A DNA stretch of 64,000 nt from Lineus longissimus (Eukaryota; Nemertea; Pilidiophora; Heteronemertea; Lineidae): NCBI RefSeq assembly GCF_910592395.1, contig NC_088311.1, positions 25,388,646 to 25,452,645 of the forward strand, read 5' to 3'. Positions 25,701 through 40,200 of the stretch are shown here, piece by piece. A model generated the notes under the pieces. That model saw only the letters and a list, made by a program, of their open reading frames with translations, had not been told where the DNA came from and did not search any database. Made by a program: the position numbers and the translations under genes. How positions within the stretch are numbered: position 1 is the first letter of the stretch; the number at the start of each line of letters is the position of its first letter.

Positions 25701-28532
25701 ATGTGCAGGTGACTGAGAGGTTCTTCAGAAATAAGCAGATCAATTCGTTGATGTGACCTCTTTATGGGTCAAGATGTCATGGGCTGTGGACAGTGGATAC
25801 ATCCCTGCCAAGGTTGTGCTGGACATCTTTTTCATGAGGAAAATACTAAGTAAATTGGCTCCAAGGTCAACAGAAATTGTATGTCACAATTTGGCTCACT
25901 TTGTGCACCGGCCCAACTTGACTTTTAAAGCTGGAAATTTTAAACTCAAACTCTAACCTTTTAGTGTTAGAGTTGAGATGTTGACTGGGCGGATCAATAA
26001 CCGATTCAATTCTTCATCATGGATCATGATAGTCAGAGAGCTTCCTGGTTCAAATCTCCTGCACAACTTTCCTATATGCCTGGAGTCTGGGAGACTAACA
26101 AGGGTCAACCTATCTACCTGATGTCAGGTGGAAACCCACAAAGAAAATACACAAAAGTGTCTTACTCACCCACCACCTAGGTTAGTTCACAAGAAAATAA
26201 TCAAAAATCACCAACGTACCTGTGAAATAAACAAAGAACAAGGCATAAATTAGAGCAGCATGAACAAATAATTTGGCAAAATGTGACCCACCTTTGGTCC
26301 AAATACAATCCTTAAGCAAAGGGGAGGTCCAATCAGCGGTCTCCAAGTGGCGAGTAGAGACCAGAGACCAAATTATAACACTCATCTGATTTATCAACAA
26401 GCTATAAAACATAGCCATTAATGAGTGTTTTATTAATGGGACAACATCCTTCCCTAATCAATTGGCTGCGGAAATCTTGGAGTTGATAAAATACAACCGG
26501 CAACTTGACATAGAACTATCAGCCTTAATTGCACAAATTAATGAGCTATCAAGATTCATCCAGGAAAATGCAAGATTGCAGAAACTCAGCAACAGGCCTA
26601 CCTAGCCAGTACTCTGTTGGGCAAAAGGTTTTGACCACTGAACTATGAGTGTCTAGAGATAGATTTCCAGCCATCATCAATGCTGATCAGGGAAATCGAC
26701 CTGAGTGATTCATCACATCCAACAATTTCAAAACTGTCCAAGTTCAGTAAAGGTTTTTAATGAATTTGAGAAACGAGTGAGTGAACTTATTAAGCTCACA
26801 TATTATCAGTTGCCAATTTGAAAGAACTCTCAAATAAGAGAATAGAAACAGAAAAACTTAAAAAGCTGCCCATGCTACAACCTCAGAATAAAAGCAGTGT
26901 TCCTGTTGGTATTTAATGCCTTGCATGCCCTCAGTTCAAATAAGATTTCAAACTTGTCCTTCCTTATCGCAACCGCTGTCTGATAGTGGCTGATTAAGAC
27001 ATGTTCACATCTTGATAATGCTGTGAAAACAAGCTCGCTGGGGCCTCCCCACCGCTACCTAAATCTAAGCCGCATCCGACTTCTAAGATCGCCAAGAGCC
27101 TGCCAGCCAATCTAATCACTAAATAGCGGGAGACAATACAACCTCAGCAACCTTGCTCCAGGATGCAAGAGTCATATACACATCACATTGGCATGCAACA
27201 TGTACATGTTTATCATGGGGTCATTTTTTCCCCAACTGGGCAGAAAGTGCAGCCTGGACTGACTACCTGAACTTTTCAATAAATTTCAATTTCAGTCTCT
27301 GAATCACTTAATAAACCACAAATTATAAAATTGAAATCGCAATTTGAACTGGTGGGAATTGGCAAATTGAATTCACTGCATCCAGCTTTTAGAAAATTGT
27401 TCCAATTAGTTTGATTTCTAATGATTTTCCAGTTCAAAATCAGTTTCTTTTGAAAATGTTTAGATATTTTTTCAACTCGAGTCAGTCTATTTGAATAACT
27501 TGTACTTAATGGGAATAAACATCACGTGAAAATCCTTTAGATTTGTTTCTACTTGTCTCTCTCCGGAAAAGCTTCAGTAGCATGTAAAAGCATGTTATTT
27601 TGTGTTTAGTTCATCAGTAACATAAAGAGTTGGTGATGTTTTTCTGGTCATCAAGAAAGAGGGATGCCCATTCCAGGATCCACAAGGCAAACACCAACAT
27701 GCTCTTGTTGCAGAGGGCAAAAGCTATCTTCAACGCTATGCAAATGAGGTCAGCGCCATGACCACCAACCAGAAATTGACCTAGTCATGTCACCAACTAA
27801 TGAAATCAAACCAAAATTACTGTGGAGTCAATTTTAAAACAGCAGGAGATCATGAAAACAACAAATCAAAATGTCAAAGAGTCGTCTCTGTTATATCTCT
27901 GAACCTTCCTTGAACTGCTTTCAAGCTGTTCCAAATTAACACACCACCCCACAGATGACAAGTTTTGGTGATGGACCTTTTAATGACACCAGTAACAACC
28001 CCAGGACAACCCCTGCCAGGATGAAGTTTGCCGAATGAGATTGTCATTTGAAGTAGGTAATTTTGCTAGCATTCCTAAGCTGAGTATTTATGTGAGCACC
28101 AGGTGGTGATTGTGAGGCTGACCTTGTTACTAAGGGGGTCTGACCTCAGCGATCAGGGGGACCTAGACCCACAGGACTTCAAAGACATCACCTTTGACTC
28201 TGAATTATAACACAGATCAATTGTCTCTAAAATATGTTTCTGAGAAAACTTCAGTCAATCAACCTGCCTGGAAGTAATTCAACTTGTGGTTGTTGACATC
28301 AGTGCAGAGAGACTTTGAGATACTGGAGACTTGAATTAGTGGAACCAACCAGATGAAAGAGACAAGGAGGCAGGCTGCAGCTCAGTCATGTTGGGATCAA
28401 AGTTGTTGTATCCATCCTTACACCACCCACCCACCAGTCCCTTTGGTGAAATGTAATGGAAGTTCTTGCATAGCACTTTATATTGTACAAGTTTTGTCTC
28501 AAGGTGCTTTACATCCGGCCTAATCCAGTATT
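22734..28532. other. No gene recognised
   Basis: Non-coding. The segment 22795-23030 is of higher complexity with several TAAT/ATTA cores and could be regulatory, but nothing in it is decisive. A tRNA box B-like relic lies at 26031-26060. Confidence 0.5.
26031..26060 (+). mobile_element. Box B relic of a tRNA-derived SINE
   Basis: ctggttcaaatctcctg (from 26045) matches box B with few changes. Upstream, agtcagagagc may be a remnant A box. Too short and decayed to classify. Confidence 0.3.
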
Positions 28533-28977
28533 GGCATCTCAGTTATAGCACTGTTGATGACAAGTCTCTCAGTGTTGGTGCTCTAACCCTTGGGTGTTGA
28601 CATATCAGTCCATGGGTGTTGGTAAATCAGTTATGGCACTGTTGATCACAAGTCCCTCAGTGTTGGTGCTCTAACCCTTGGGTGTTGACATATCAGTCCA
28701 TGGGTGTTGGTAAATCAGTTATGGCACTGTTGATCACAAGTCCCTCAGTGTTGGTGCTCTAACCCTTGGGTGTTGACATATCAGTCCATGGGTGTTGGTA
28801 AATCAGTTATGGCACTGTTGATCACAAGTCCCTCAGTGTTGGTGCTCTAACCCTTGGGTGTTGACATATCAGTCCATGGGTGTTGGTAAATCAGTAATGG
28901 CACTGTTGATCACAAGTCCCTCAGTGTTGGTGCTCTAACCCTTGGGTGTTGACATATCAGTCCATGGGTGTTGGTAT
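28533..28977. repeat. 88-bp tandem repeat, about five copies
   Basis: The word tcagttatggcac or its near-copies starts at 28539, 28627, 28715, 28803 and 28891, exactly 88 bp apart. The three middle copies are almost identical and the outer two are diverged, as expected for array edges. Each unit contains the internal echo gggtgttg, so it may itself derive from a shorter repeat. Confidence 0.95.
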
Positions 28978-29775
28978 ACCAACCCCAGAAGTGTTGATGT
29001 ATCAGCCATGGAGTTATTATTTGTGTATGAGTGTGTTTGCCTTCAGCAAGCTCTCAGTTGATGTTCAAGCTGTCTGCTCATGTCAACAGAATCTCAGCCA
29101 ACTGAAGCAACAACCATCAACCATTACCTGTCTTCTGCTGTGCCTCTACAGGAATACGGGGTTTTCAGGCTGTTAGCTGCACGGTCAGGAGGAAGACTTA
29201 ATCAGTGGGCGATAATGAGTGATAAGTTGTAAGTGGTGCAGTGGTGAGATGGGTTAGACTCCCACTTGGTGCACATCATTATATGAGAGGGTAGCTGACA
29301 TCATAGGTTTCCTCAAGGGTCTGTGGTTCTCCCACATCACATTTCACATCGCCATATTTTAAGTAAAAAGAGCGAATAATGTCGTAACACCTCTCAACTT
29401 ACATGAAATATGGTTGACTTCTGCCCCAGATTTATTGTATCATCCATCTATGATATCTCAGCATAAACCATCTATCATCGCCATTCAATTTCCCAGTATT
29501 TCTCTAACGAAGACAAGTTGAAGTGTAGAGGTTACACCTGAATACCTCAAGGGTCTTGTTTGCTTGTTTAGACAAGTGATCTATGGGTCTGCAATGGGTG
29601 CGAAACATTTTGGTTAGCAGCTCTTTCTTCATGATTGATTAGGAGCATGCTGCTTATTCACTTCATCAGCATCATCATTTGATGCAGGGGGATACTTTGT
29701 AAAGAAGGACAAAGCTTGTTGCAATGACCAGACAAATCAGCTTCAGATCTCGTGGTTAAGAAACATGTCACTCTT

Positions 29776-29858
29776 AAAGGACGGACAACGACATCAACGA
29801 CGGACGACAGACGCCATGGTATCGTATAAGCTCCCCTGAATGGTGAGCTAAAAAGGAG
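29776..29858 (+). mobile_element. Probable interspersed repeat tail (GACGGACGACAGACGCC type)
   Basis: A run of gacgg/gacga words is followed by gccatggtatcgtataagct and ends tggtgagctaaaaa. I remember very similar tails as abundant dispersed repeats in marine invertebrate genomes. That recollection, not a search, is the basis for the call. Confidence 0.4.
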
Positions 29859-30304
29859 ATGCTTGGGTCAGGTTTTGGGTACGCTGACTTTTACCCGTCC
29901 TGGCCAAATGTTCTCTTGGTGAACCGTTAAATGAGTGCGTGTAGGTTTCTCCATTGAAGCATGATCCACTTAGGACAAACATCATGCGATATTGGAACCA
30001 GGTGAGTAGAGGTGTTCCTCTTGGAAGAACAGCACTGACAGGAGGAGAAGATGGGTGAACACCTCGCTTCCCACTCTCCCCAACTCTGTTGTATTTCAAG
30101 CAGAGGTGTTGCAGCAATCACATATGAGAACTCATCAAGCCTGTCATAATGTCATGGGTTGTCAGTACTGTGGTATTATGAAGGTCATTGAAGCCATAAA
30201 GATGTAATGAAGCAAGAACTTACCCATGAAAGTTTTGATTGAAATTTTGAACAGGTTGACTGGACATCAATCTGCGAGTTTTTCAATTTCATGAAATCAA
30301 ATAT

Positions 30305-30590
30305 CTAAGATCTTTTTTGAATTTTGATGTTTTAGGAATCAAAATATTTTGGTAATTTTGGAAAGTTTGAAATTTTGGTTATTTTTGGAAATTTCGTATT
30401 TTTGAAATTTTGAAATTTTGATTTTTTTTTCTTCGATTTTAGAAAGTTTTGTTTTGAAAATTTTGTTTTGAATTTTTGAATTTTTGAAATTATGATATTT
30501 TTGAATTTGTGATGTTTTTGACATTTTTGAAATTTTCAATAGTTTTTATAGTATTATGATATTTTGAAATTTCGTAAAAAAAGAAAACTG
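30305..30590. repeat. Low-complexity T-rich block (gaaattttt echoes)
   Basis: Irregular repetition of tttgaaatttt-type words with no constant period. The frame it opens on the minus strand is Lys/Ile/Asn-rich nonsense. Confidence 0.75.
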
Positions 30591-31166
30591 GAGTTTTGCC
30601 CCAATAGAATACAATCACAAACCCTGCTTTGCTTTTTGATGGTTGATCAGGTCAATTTACACAGACCAAGCAATGCACTCGTGGGAAGAACAGAAACCTA
30701 TAAATATCTGGAGGGGAACTGTTTCAAATGGATGACAGAATAAGCAACACTAATTAAGGCATCCGTTAAAATACAGGTGAGAAAAATTAGTGACTTCCTT
30801 AGCACACAACAAATGGGAAGTTTTTCAGCGCACTCTGGGAGCATTACAATCTTTTGTTTTTCATGGCACCTGGTCTTAGTTCATGCCAGCTTAAGGAATC
30901 ATAACTTTTCTATGCAGCCAGTATTGAACTTTACAACATATTTTGGTAAACTTCACTGATACAAGAGACAGGCATAGAGAAGAAGAATAGATTAGGTATT
31001 CCTGAACAAATGTCTCCTCAGGATCTGTGTGAGAGGAAAAGTCATGTTTCGTTTGAAAAAGTTAATAAGATTTTAGTAACATATTTTGAGTTAATCTGTT
31101 CTGTGAGATTATCAGGCCTGTGTTGTCTCCAAACAACTTGGTTGACTCTAATTATGAGCTGCTAAG

Positions 31167-31176
31167 CTGTCAATCA
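31167..31176 (-). promoter_or_regulatory. Perfect PBX-PREP/MEIS composite site
   Basis: CTGTCAATCA on the plus strand is TGATTGACAG on the minus strand. One of three perfect decamers in the window. Confidence 0.25.
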
Positions 31177-34100
31177 TTCATGTTTGTGAATTTGGATGAT
31201 GTGAATCAGGTACAAACTTTTGTAACCAATTTGAGGGTTTTCAGGAGCAAGAAACACCTCTGGAGGAAATATTCTACTGTCCCCCGTCAGATTGAATCCT
31301 GCAGCTGACAATCATTTCAAGCATCCCTCCTGGTAAAGTAGAAGAGAGTGCAAGTGGAAATTTGGCAAATCAAACAGAAAGTGCAAAATTCCAAAAGCCT
31401 GAAAACACTCTCCATCAATGATTCAGTCTCTTACAACTGTGTTTCATCTCTGATTTAACCAACTCTGACAGCTACATCACATCTTAACCAACCAATCACT
31501 TCATATCAAATCAAAGCGGAATGCTGCCGGGCCATTGGTATTCACAGCTATCAGGGAGGGCGTGAAAGGCCAAGGTACACTTTTTACATCCATCAGTAAA
31601 ATAAGCATTGCAGATTTGATAAGGCCAAATAAGTTTAATTCTGTGAACACATTTCATCAGATCTGCTGTGCTTGATTCAAGTGAGCATGAGACAATGTTC
31701 AAAGTCACGGACAAATGCAGCTAGTTTTCAAAATCTAGGTCAAGGTCAAAATGCAAGGTTAAACTGCTGAATTCCAAATGAGGTCAAAGGCCAGATGGAT
31801 GTTTCAATCCCAACTCAGAGTCATGAAGTTGTACCTTACAGTGAAAACCAAATATCAAAAGTCATAAATACCGCCTGTCAATTTCGTGCATTAGAGAAAA
31901 ACAAACTGAGTTGATATTAGGAATGTCTGTCGTTACGAGTAAGCTACCAAGAGAATTGAAATACACTATTGGAAATAAAGCAAGAATGAAACGGCTGGGT
32001 AAAAAGATCACAGAAATACAACGCTACGTCCTGCCTTCTAAATGACCTGTCAATTTCCTGCCCCGGCGGACAATAACGTGACTTAGCGCCACGGCCCAAT
32101 GCGCTTCGCCAACGAACAATCGTTCCCTTGGCAAACGTTGGAAGAAACAGAAAAACCTTTGATATTGCATACTGTTGTAAAGTGGTCGAATCAATATTCT
32201 ATGGTAGAGGTGAGCAATGATGACGCAGCTCACAGTCCAAGCACAAAGAAACATGGTACAGAATGGAACATGACAGGTCCACCAAAGCAATCGTGAAAAA
32301 CTCCAAAATCACAGGTTTTTCCCGCTTTTTTCCATATGTGTTGTGTCATAGGAAAGCAAGTCATTTTTCATGACTGAGTTTTATTTGGGTTTTTCATTTC
32401 ATTCATTTTTGACATTTGTGTTTCCATCATAAAAAATACAACCTTTGCTCTCCAATCCAAAATAGTGCGGTCATTTACTGGATAGAGAACCCAAGGCAAC
32501 ATGTCTTTTAAATTGTATATTTTACAATTTCATATCAATATCCTTACTTGCATCATACATAATGAAGGGTGAATCAACTTCAATTTAAAGGGTGGATATT
32601 TGGAACACCTTGCCGTTTTTGATTTGGATGTGTTTATTTTCAATGTTTACTCGCCAGATAGTGCAATGACCTAAATTTCTTCCTATGTTTATTCTCCCCT
32701 GGCAGTGTTTACATACAAATCACTGAAAAAATAAACAATTCAATTCGGTAATGCACAAATCCTGGTGTCCCGACCAGCGAGATAACCGGTACTAATTCAG
32801 TTCCACTAACCTTTTTTCATATGTCAGGACTTTTTTGTTACTGCAATTTTTGTAATCAGTATTTTTGCACCTCAAGAGTCAAACAATTTGAATGTGTTTA
32901 CCAAAATCCATCAAACACAGCAGTCGGACAGATCTTTTTATTACAATCCAAAAATCAGCACCTCAATGACTCTGTCTCAGGGGATTATAAACACTCACTT
33001 TCCAAACCTGTCGTGATTCAAAGAGATGCAGTTTTTGTTCCAGATGCTTTTTTAGAATAAGATAAACAACAAACCAACCAACTATTAAAAAAGACACTTG
33101 GTTTGTTTTCTGCACCTCCATCAAGCTAACAACTTCTGATATGAAGGCAGCCTCTTCCCACTATATGCCTCGCACAAAACCTTTAGATGTTGCTATCAAT
33201 TCATATTTGTTTTGTTTTAACCCTCTTTGGTGCAACTTACAGCAATATTCAACTCACTGATCCTCGCCTTAATGCCTGTAGCTACTGGTATAAAGGTCTC
33301 AACAAGTGCAGCAAAGGTCGGTTGCTTCAAATGCAAGACTGCTCACAATTAAAGGACTATATACCTCTCCAATCAGCCTCGGTCAATGGCACAACCTTCT
33401 CACTACCCTTTTATCACAAAAAGCTACTAGTCATTTCTTGACTCAGACACAGCACGCCATATAGTCCCTATAAGTGGTGAAGCCACTACAGCAATCTCAC
33501 CTTAAAAACTCCCAGAGTCATTTTCTAACGATTGAGAAAGTTCTCTGGTATCAAACATGTCAACCTGCAATTAAGGGCCCTTCAGAAACCAAGGAGACTT
33601 CTATCGCAAGTCACCCATGTGCAAGTTAACCAATTAAGCCCTCATTAGGAACTTGATGCAGGCGCTTTTGTGCAGGGGTGCCGTCATTATCGGTGATCAC
33701 AAACTGGGCATGCTGGGACAGTTTACACGTTAAGCGGTACAAATTACTGTCACCAGAGACTGGACCTAGAACAATCAACCGTTTCTCATCAATTTTCTCT
33801 TTACAGTAGACTACTAGACAATACAACATTCTGATCATTTCTTGAATAAAAACGATTTTAAATTTTTTCATTCATTTAGCAAGTTTGGCATGGAAATAGT
33901 GCTTTGCATGCTTCCTATTCTTGTTTATGAACAAGAGAAAGTCAACCATTCGGGAAGAATTCCTCAATCAAAAATGTATGCAATTTGCACCACACCTGTA
34001 AATTACTAGCCTATCTTGTCAATTATTTATCAGACAACATTTTAAATGTTTTAACCTCGTTTTTCAATGTTAATTAGAGAGTAGTTACTTGTTTGATACC

Positions 34101-36531
34101 TTTTTTTACTATTTTAATTGATATGCAAGAATTCTTTCACTTCAAAGTGTCCCCATGAAGTGTTTTGAATAATTGGTCCTCAAACTTTTTATTTTCACTT
34201 CATTATTTGGAACTTTTAGATGGTACTTGAGTCCTCTTCCTATTAGCCAAATTCTTTTGTCGAAATCGCTCATTATAATCTCTTACCAAACATTGATAAT
34301 TACGATTGGTTGCTGAGGTTTGTCAATGGGCAAGAAATGGTTGCATTGTTATTATCTATCTGTTTGTTAAGCTTCTCTCATAACGATATAGGTCATTTTT
34401 GGCCAATTTTTTATGTTCAATAAAGAAAACTACACACTGAATGAAATGCCAGCAAAAAATGAGGTTTCATACTTCTATAAAAAGTGGCCGTCTACGAGGC
34501 AGTTCAGGAAAGAAAAAACAAGAGGCTTATTGAAGCAAATAACCAACACGGTGTCGAGCCCAGCAACACATGAGTTAACCCTGACCATGATCACCTTAAT
34601 GCATGATGGAGGTTCACACAAAAGAGCATTACCAGTGAAAGTATTCACCACCATCACATCACAGCCACTCAACACTCATTCAGTCAATACATCGATTTTC
34701 AGCTGGAAAACCACACAAATGTCTTTTGTCGTTTATATTTGTTTGATTTTAAAAGATTTACTGTAAATGTTGAATGACCATTAGGACTCTAACCTGGCCA
34801 CACAGTTCTGCAGCTGGAGGCACACTATAGGTGCAAATGTCAGTACTCTAAACAATAAAACCTCCAAAGATAGATCATCAGAAATAAATGTTGTGATTTC
34901 CCATCAGTGAGACATTGTTACCTTGATGACATTGTTATATTCATTGCATTGGATCTCTTCCCAAAAATTGCAGAAATGAAACATTGCAAGACTTCATGGT
35001 CCAAAAACAGCGCTTGCAGTGTTAAATAAACTTCCAATCATGTGACAAACTGAGTTTTGCATGAGGTGACACGTAACGTCACGTCGGATAATGAAGTTTG
35101 TAGGTTCATCGGTCCCGAAAACGTGATTTTAGTTGCGAGTGCTGTCACCAGGTTTTGAATGAAAGCGACAAGTCCTACATTCTACAGGGTGTAATCCTGT
35201 TGTGAAACCAATTCCTTTTCGTCCACATCATCCTATACACCCATTTCAGCAAGCCAGCCCAATGATTCACAACAAGTAAATAAAAGGTACATGGACCACT
35301 GAGCATGAAATTGTTGGCTCCATTTTTAAAGTGAAAGTCCATTATGACTCTGTTGATTCGCCCTACATTTATATTCCAATCTTTGTCAACTTTGGCCCAA
35401 ACATGTGCCCCACATTATGTTTCTTTGATGAAGTGTAAATTTAGTTGGACCTCTGTGTTAATGGTACACTAACTCAATAAAGGACCACACAGATTATTAA
35501 CTTGTCCTCTATTCACCCAAAGCCAATGGACTAAGATGATCACTAGTTTATCTATCCACGGTGGATGATGGACAAAAGATAATGTGGAAAGACTGACCCT
35601 ATCTCTAGTTGTTAAGAGTTTTTTCTTTTCGTTTTGGGATGGTTTTGATCATATGGAGCCTTTACCAACCAACACTAAGGAAGAGCAATGATATTCTAGT
35701 TAGTGTTATCTTGTCACTTTGAGAAGTTTTCATGTCAAAGGCCCCAGTGCACACAGCACTGAATAATATCAAGGCAGTTATCATTTTACATCTCTCTTTC
35801 TCTGTACCCCGGCACACTGCATGTGTACAGACTGTGCTTGGGGAAGGTAGAACTTGAGAGTCGGTTGAGACTAGATATTATATTATGGATAGGCCCTAAA
35901 TAAACATGTTGATGAACAATTTGGTAGAAGTCACTTTTAAAGCCAATATCTAGATTTGGTGAATGACAACCAAGAGATCCAACAAGGAGTCTTTTTTGAT
36001 GAGCTTGATCGTACCTAATGAAGCGCGATAACATTAGCTAAGTTCATGCCGACTATGTCCAAAATAAACCCCATAAATCACAGGTCAAACTAACTTGTCT
36101 TTGGTGAGATATGGATGATATATCATTCCTCATGCAGCTACAGCTTGTAACGAAACACCTCGTAAATCACTGGCCTGTCAGCACAGTGATCCAGATCACT
36201 ACCCCCTAATCCCAAGCCAATTAAATCAAAATAAATTAACACTTTTCAATTATAACTTTAAAGAATTAATTAATCGCTAAAAATCAATGCAAAAACACTC
36301 ACCTGTGAGAAGGAAACTGCAGTGAAAATCAGCCACAGGCGCTGATCTTACCCCACACTACACTTTCTACACTTTGATTCAAAAGCCGAACAACAAAACA
36401 GAGATTCAATCCAACCTAAATTCGCTTGTGTAGCGGGCCACTACTTTTCAATGCATTTCCGCGGCCATGTGCTGGCCGAGCCAAAGTTTAATTTATGCAT
36501 GAATTCCCATGTAAAGTGAAAGTTTGCGGAT

Positions 36532-36541
36532 CTGTCAATCA
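36532..36541 (-). promoter_or_regulatory. Perfect PBX-PREP/MEIS site with a near-copy 42 bp away
   Basis: CTGTCAATCA at 36532 is followed by TGTCAATCA at 36574-36582 in the same orientation. The pair lies in a high-complexity segment (36240-36620). Function is inferred from consensus matching only. Confidence 0.35.
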
Positions 36542-37188
36542 AATGTGGAAAGTTCACGAGGGCGGAGAGGAGGTGTCAATCATTTAGTCAGAGCAGACGT
36601 GAGTTGTTGTTTATGGAATCTGTCTGCTGATGATGGAGCTGTGAGATATGAGCAAATCTTGCCGCGGTTTCTGTTTCAGATTAACCTGGATATATACCTA
36701 TACATTAAGCAATACATTTTACATAAGCTTGAACGCCAATAAACTCGGATTAAGCCTTAACAAAAGCAGAAATAGGAAGGGACGGGAATTTCCAGGTGAT
36801 AGCATAATGATGAAGTTATGCCAGACAAAAGTTTTAGCCCTACCAATCTGGGAATATTCTCAGCTTCATTCCATCTCTAACTCACCGATTTTTTTATATA
36901 TCAGTTCTGGGTAACTCTATTCCTCCCATTTGTCAACTGGCATATCCAAGGCCAAGGATCCAAGGCCATAAATGGCTTTGCAGTCATGTGCATTATTGCC
37001 AGAAGCCCTTAAAATGCGCAAAAAGATTGTACTTTCAAGTTAACGGATCTGCATTTTTCAGAATTAGTTTCACCACTGAACTTCAAGGAGAGCAATAGCA
37101 TTTTTCGACAACCAACAACTTTTGGACTACCTAGAATAAATATTTTTGAACTGTTTTCTTTTTCATTCCCAGGTTGTCATAGCAATAG

Positions 37189-37210
37189 ATAGATCACCCC
37201 GGTGATCTAT
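37189..37210. other. Perfect 10-bp hairpin
   Basis: atagatcacc, two C, then ggtgatctat. It is an isolated perfect inverted repeat with no terminator context, being in animal DNA without a gene nearby. Confidence 0.6.
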
Positions 37211-40200
37211 GGGAAAATCCAGTGAAAACAGACAGCGGAAATGAAAGGAGGAAGCGTGATGTTGTGTAACAATCGTCTGCCAAACAGCCGGAGGAAAACC
37301 AATGTTTTCTTGGGGAGATCTTGACTGACCAGTAAATCCTTAGCAAACAGACCACTTCCGAAAGTGAGAATCTTTGACAAAGACCCTGAATCGATTATAT
37401 CGCTTAGAAGTGGGGTATTTAGAGTGGATTTAAAATTTCTTTTTTGAGATGGTAACTGGCCTGAGTGGGCCAAATGCAGTGCAGCATGTGCACTGCCTGG
37501 TTTCAACTCAAAGGTCTCTGGCTTCAGCCAATGTGAAACACTTTGAAACCCTATAAAGTACAATCGCCATGAGAACTTGAATTTGTTCATCAAGCATGCA
37601 TCTGTGCTGCCACCTGGCAGAATATAGGCCTAGTTATTTGAGATTCTCAGTTAATAACTGAGACTGAGAATACAGATTTTCATTCATAAGGTTATAATTT
37701 ACAATTGGAGACAGAAGAAGAAGGCCACCTCTATATTTTAGTTCAAGGAGTCATTGATAACAGCTCATTGCTCCATGTTCATTTGCACACAAGCAGACTA
37801 GCCTTCATAATATATCAGGCTTTTTGGACAAATAAGCTTGATTTTTACTACGTGACAGATTTCTTGGAAACTCTCTTGAGGAAGAATTCGACCAATTACG
37901 AGTTTTCACAGGGGGTTCATGTGGCCACTGAACCCACAGGTGAAAATTGGTTACCTTGTAGCATGCCAGGTGAACTGAGAGAGGTCACACCAATTAGAGG
38001 TGGACGAGACGCACCTAAATTAACAAACATCAAATCAGCATAAATGCTTCAAATAGAATCAGTCGAATCAGCAATATAAACCAAGCAGAAAATTTGGTGG
38101 AAATTTTCTGTTTCACAACCAATCGGTAAAGAAATATATACCTTGAGATCTATATAGAAGCAGCCAAGCCTGCAGGAGAGAGTTCCTAGATAGATTGAGG
38201 CATGATGGTCTTTATAGTGACCTGCACCATCATCTCAAATTTAAAGCCTATAGGTTGCATTGTAAAGAGTAGCCTCTCCTATGAAAGAACCCCACACTTA
38301 TATCAATGTCTGGTAGGCCCAGTTTGTAACATGATATATCATTCCTACTTCAACCAATGGGACCTTCGGCATCTTGTTACTTCCTTCAGAATCCCAAACA
38401 CTAAAACAATTGCCTCGTCTAGCCTGGCTTTCAAGGTGTTTATTGCCAGTGCCCTATGGGACATTGATCTGCGTACACATGGTATGCCCACCTATTGGCA
38501 GCCGCTGTACAAAACATTCAAATAAATTGACTTCGTATGAAACTAATTTCTCAATCTTCGCGGCTTGATGCCAGCTGATGTTTTTACAGACTACACATCC
38601 GACTGCCTCTAAAAACACCTCCAAGACTTTGATCTCAGCGGGGGAAAAACATTTTCATTCGCAACTGTGGATGCTGGGAGAAGATGCGTTCATTTCCTGA
38701 TTAGTTTTTTATAAAAGCAAGGAGACGGAATAACCCCAGAATAGTTATTATTCATCATTTTCATTGTTTTGTAAAATTTGAGGAATATTTCAAAGATTTC
38801 TTATGACACTGTAGTTGCATACAATGTAGATGGCTGGCTAATATCAATTACACGGCAGTGCTGCAGGTGAAATGTGTGAGTTTCCGGCAACTTTTAACTC
38901 TAAAACAAAAGTTTTATTCAAATGTGCAAGAACTGTTCCAGGATATTGACCAGGAATGTGTGTGAGAGCAAGAGCATTAAAACGGCGCAGACCCCAAAAG
39001 AGCCCATGGGGTAAAGGTATGCATCAACATGATAGACACACACAAAACACATACTAGTAGGTTGAAAATGTTTTAATGGCTTGGAGCAGTTTACCTTTTC
39101 ATTTTAAAAGCAAATAATCAGCCAAAATAGAAAAATGACCTGAGGCTTTAATACGAAAACAAGTTGGAGCAAAACCTATAACTATTCAGGATTTTCATCT
39201 TGTATCGGTTAAATAGTAGTTTCTCTTCCTTTTTTACAGGTATTTCAACAATATAGATAAAGAGAACATGATCGTGAACAATTGTGTGAATTAATGTATG
39301 ATGGATGACAGTTCCATCCTATAGTTGTGGTTGTTTTCCATGCATATCATCTAAATCATCACGCACCCGGTAACGTAAGCCGACCGACCATTGCTTCCAA
39401 TAGCTTTACCTCCTCATGAGATAATTAACAAAGATTTGTTAACCAACACGCTAATGAAGATCAAATGATACATGCAGACTGAAGAATCAATAACTCGCAA
39501 TTGGTTGGATTTCATGAATGCAACTTTATAAGATATCCCACCAGGTAGTCCCATTCATACTACAGCCAAGCGTTTAGTAAAAATCATCGTGTGGGATACC
39601 TCTGGATTACATTGAAATCTCATCACTGTTTCTGTGTATCAATTCCGTCATCTTTTGTTTTGCTATATCAGCTTCATGAGTTCTTTGTTGATTTTTGGTG
39701 GATCGTTGACTCGCCAAGAAACCATCACCTGATAAAGTCGACAATATCTAACAACATGGCAAATTCATGAAACCAAAAGTACTTTTCATCATCATTTTTG
39801 GTCACAATATCATATTCGTTTCTGTGGTTCAATTCAGATCTTTGCCATTTTAAAATTAGACATTTGGAAAGGGACCCAATTCAATAAATGTTGCTGGATT
39901 AAGGAATTGTATCACCAAGCGATATTTATGTATCACTGATCACCATGAGGGTGCTGCTAGACTGTAGGCCAACACTAAGTCATCTGACCGATGTTTTGGG
40001 CAATATGATGGATCCACCTTTGGAGTGTTTGGTGAGACAACCAATTCTGACAGACGTCTAAGCTTCTTTTCTAAAACTCCTTAAACTAACCATTGAAATG
40101 TGCTTTCTTATTGTATCAACGCGAGCAGTGATGGTTGTGGCCACTGCATGCTGCATTCTAACCGAGACACCATGTGAAATACATCATACTAACAACCAAG

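Noticed and set aside
37207-37593. 128-codon minus-strand frame
   Set aside because: No family recognised and no partner exons. It begins at a hairpin and looks like chance.
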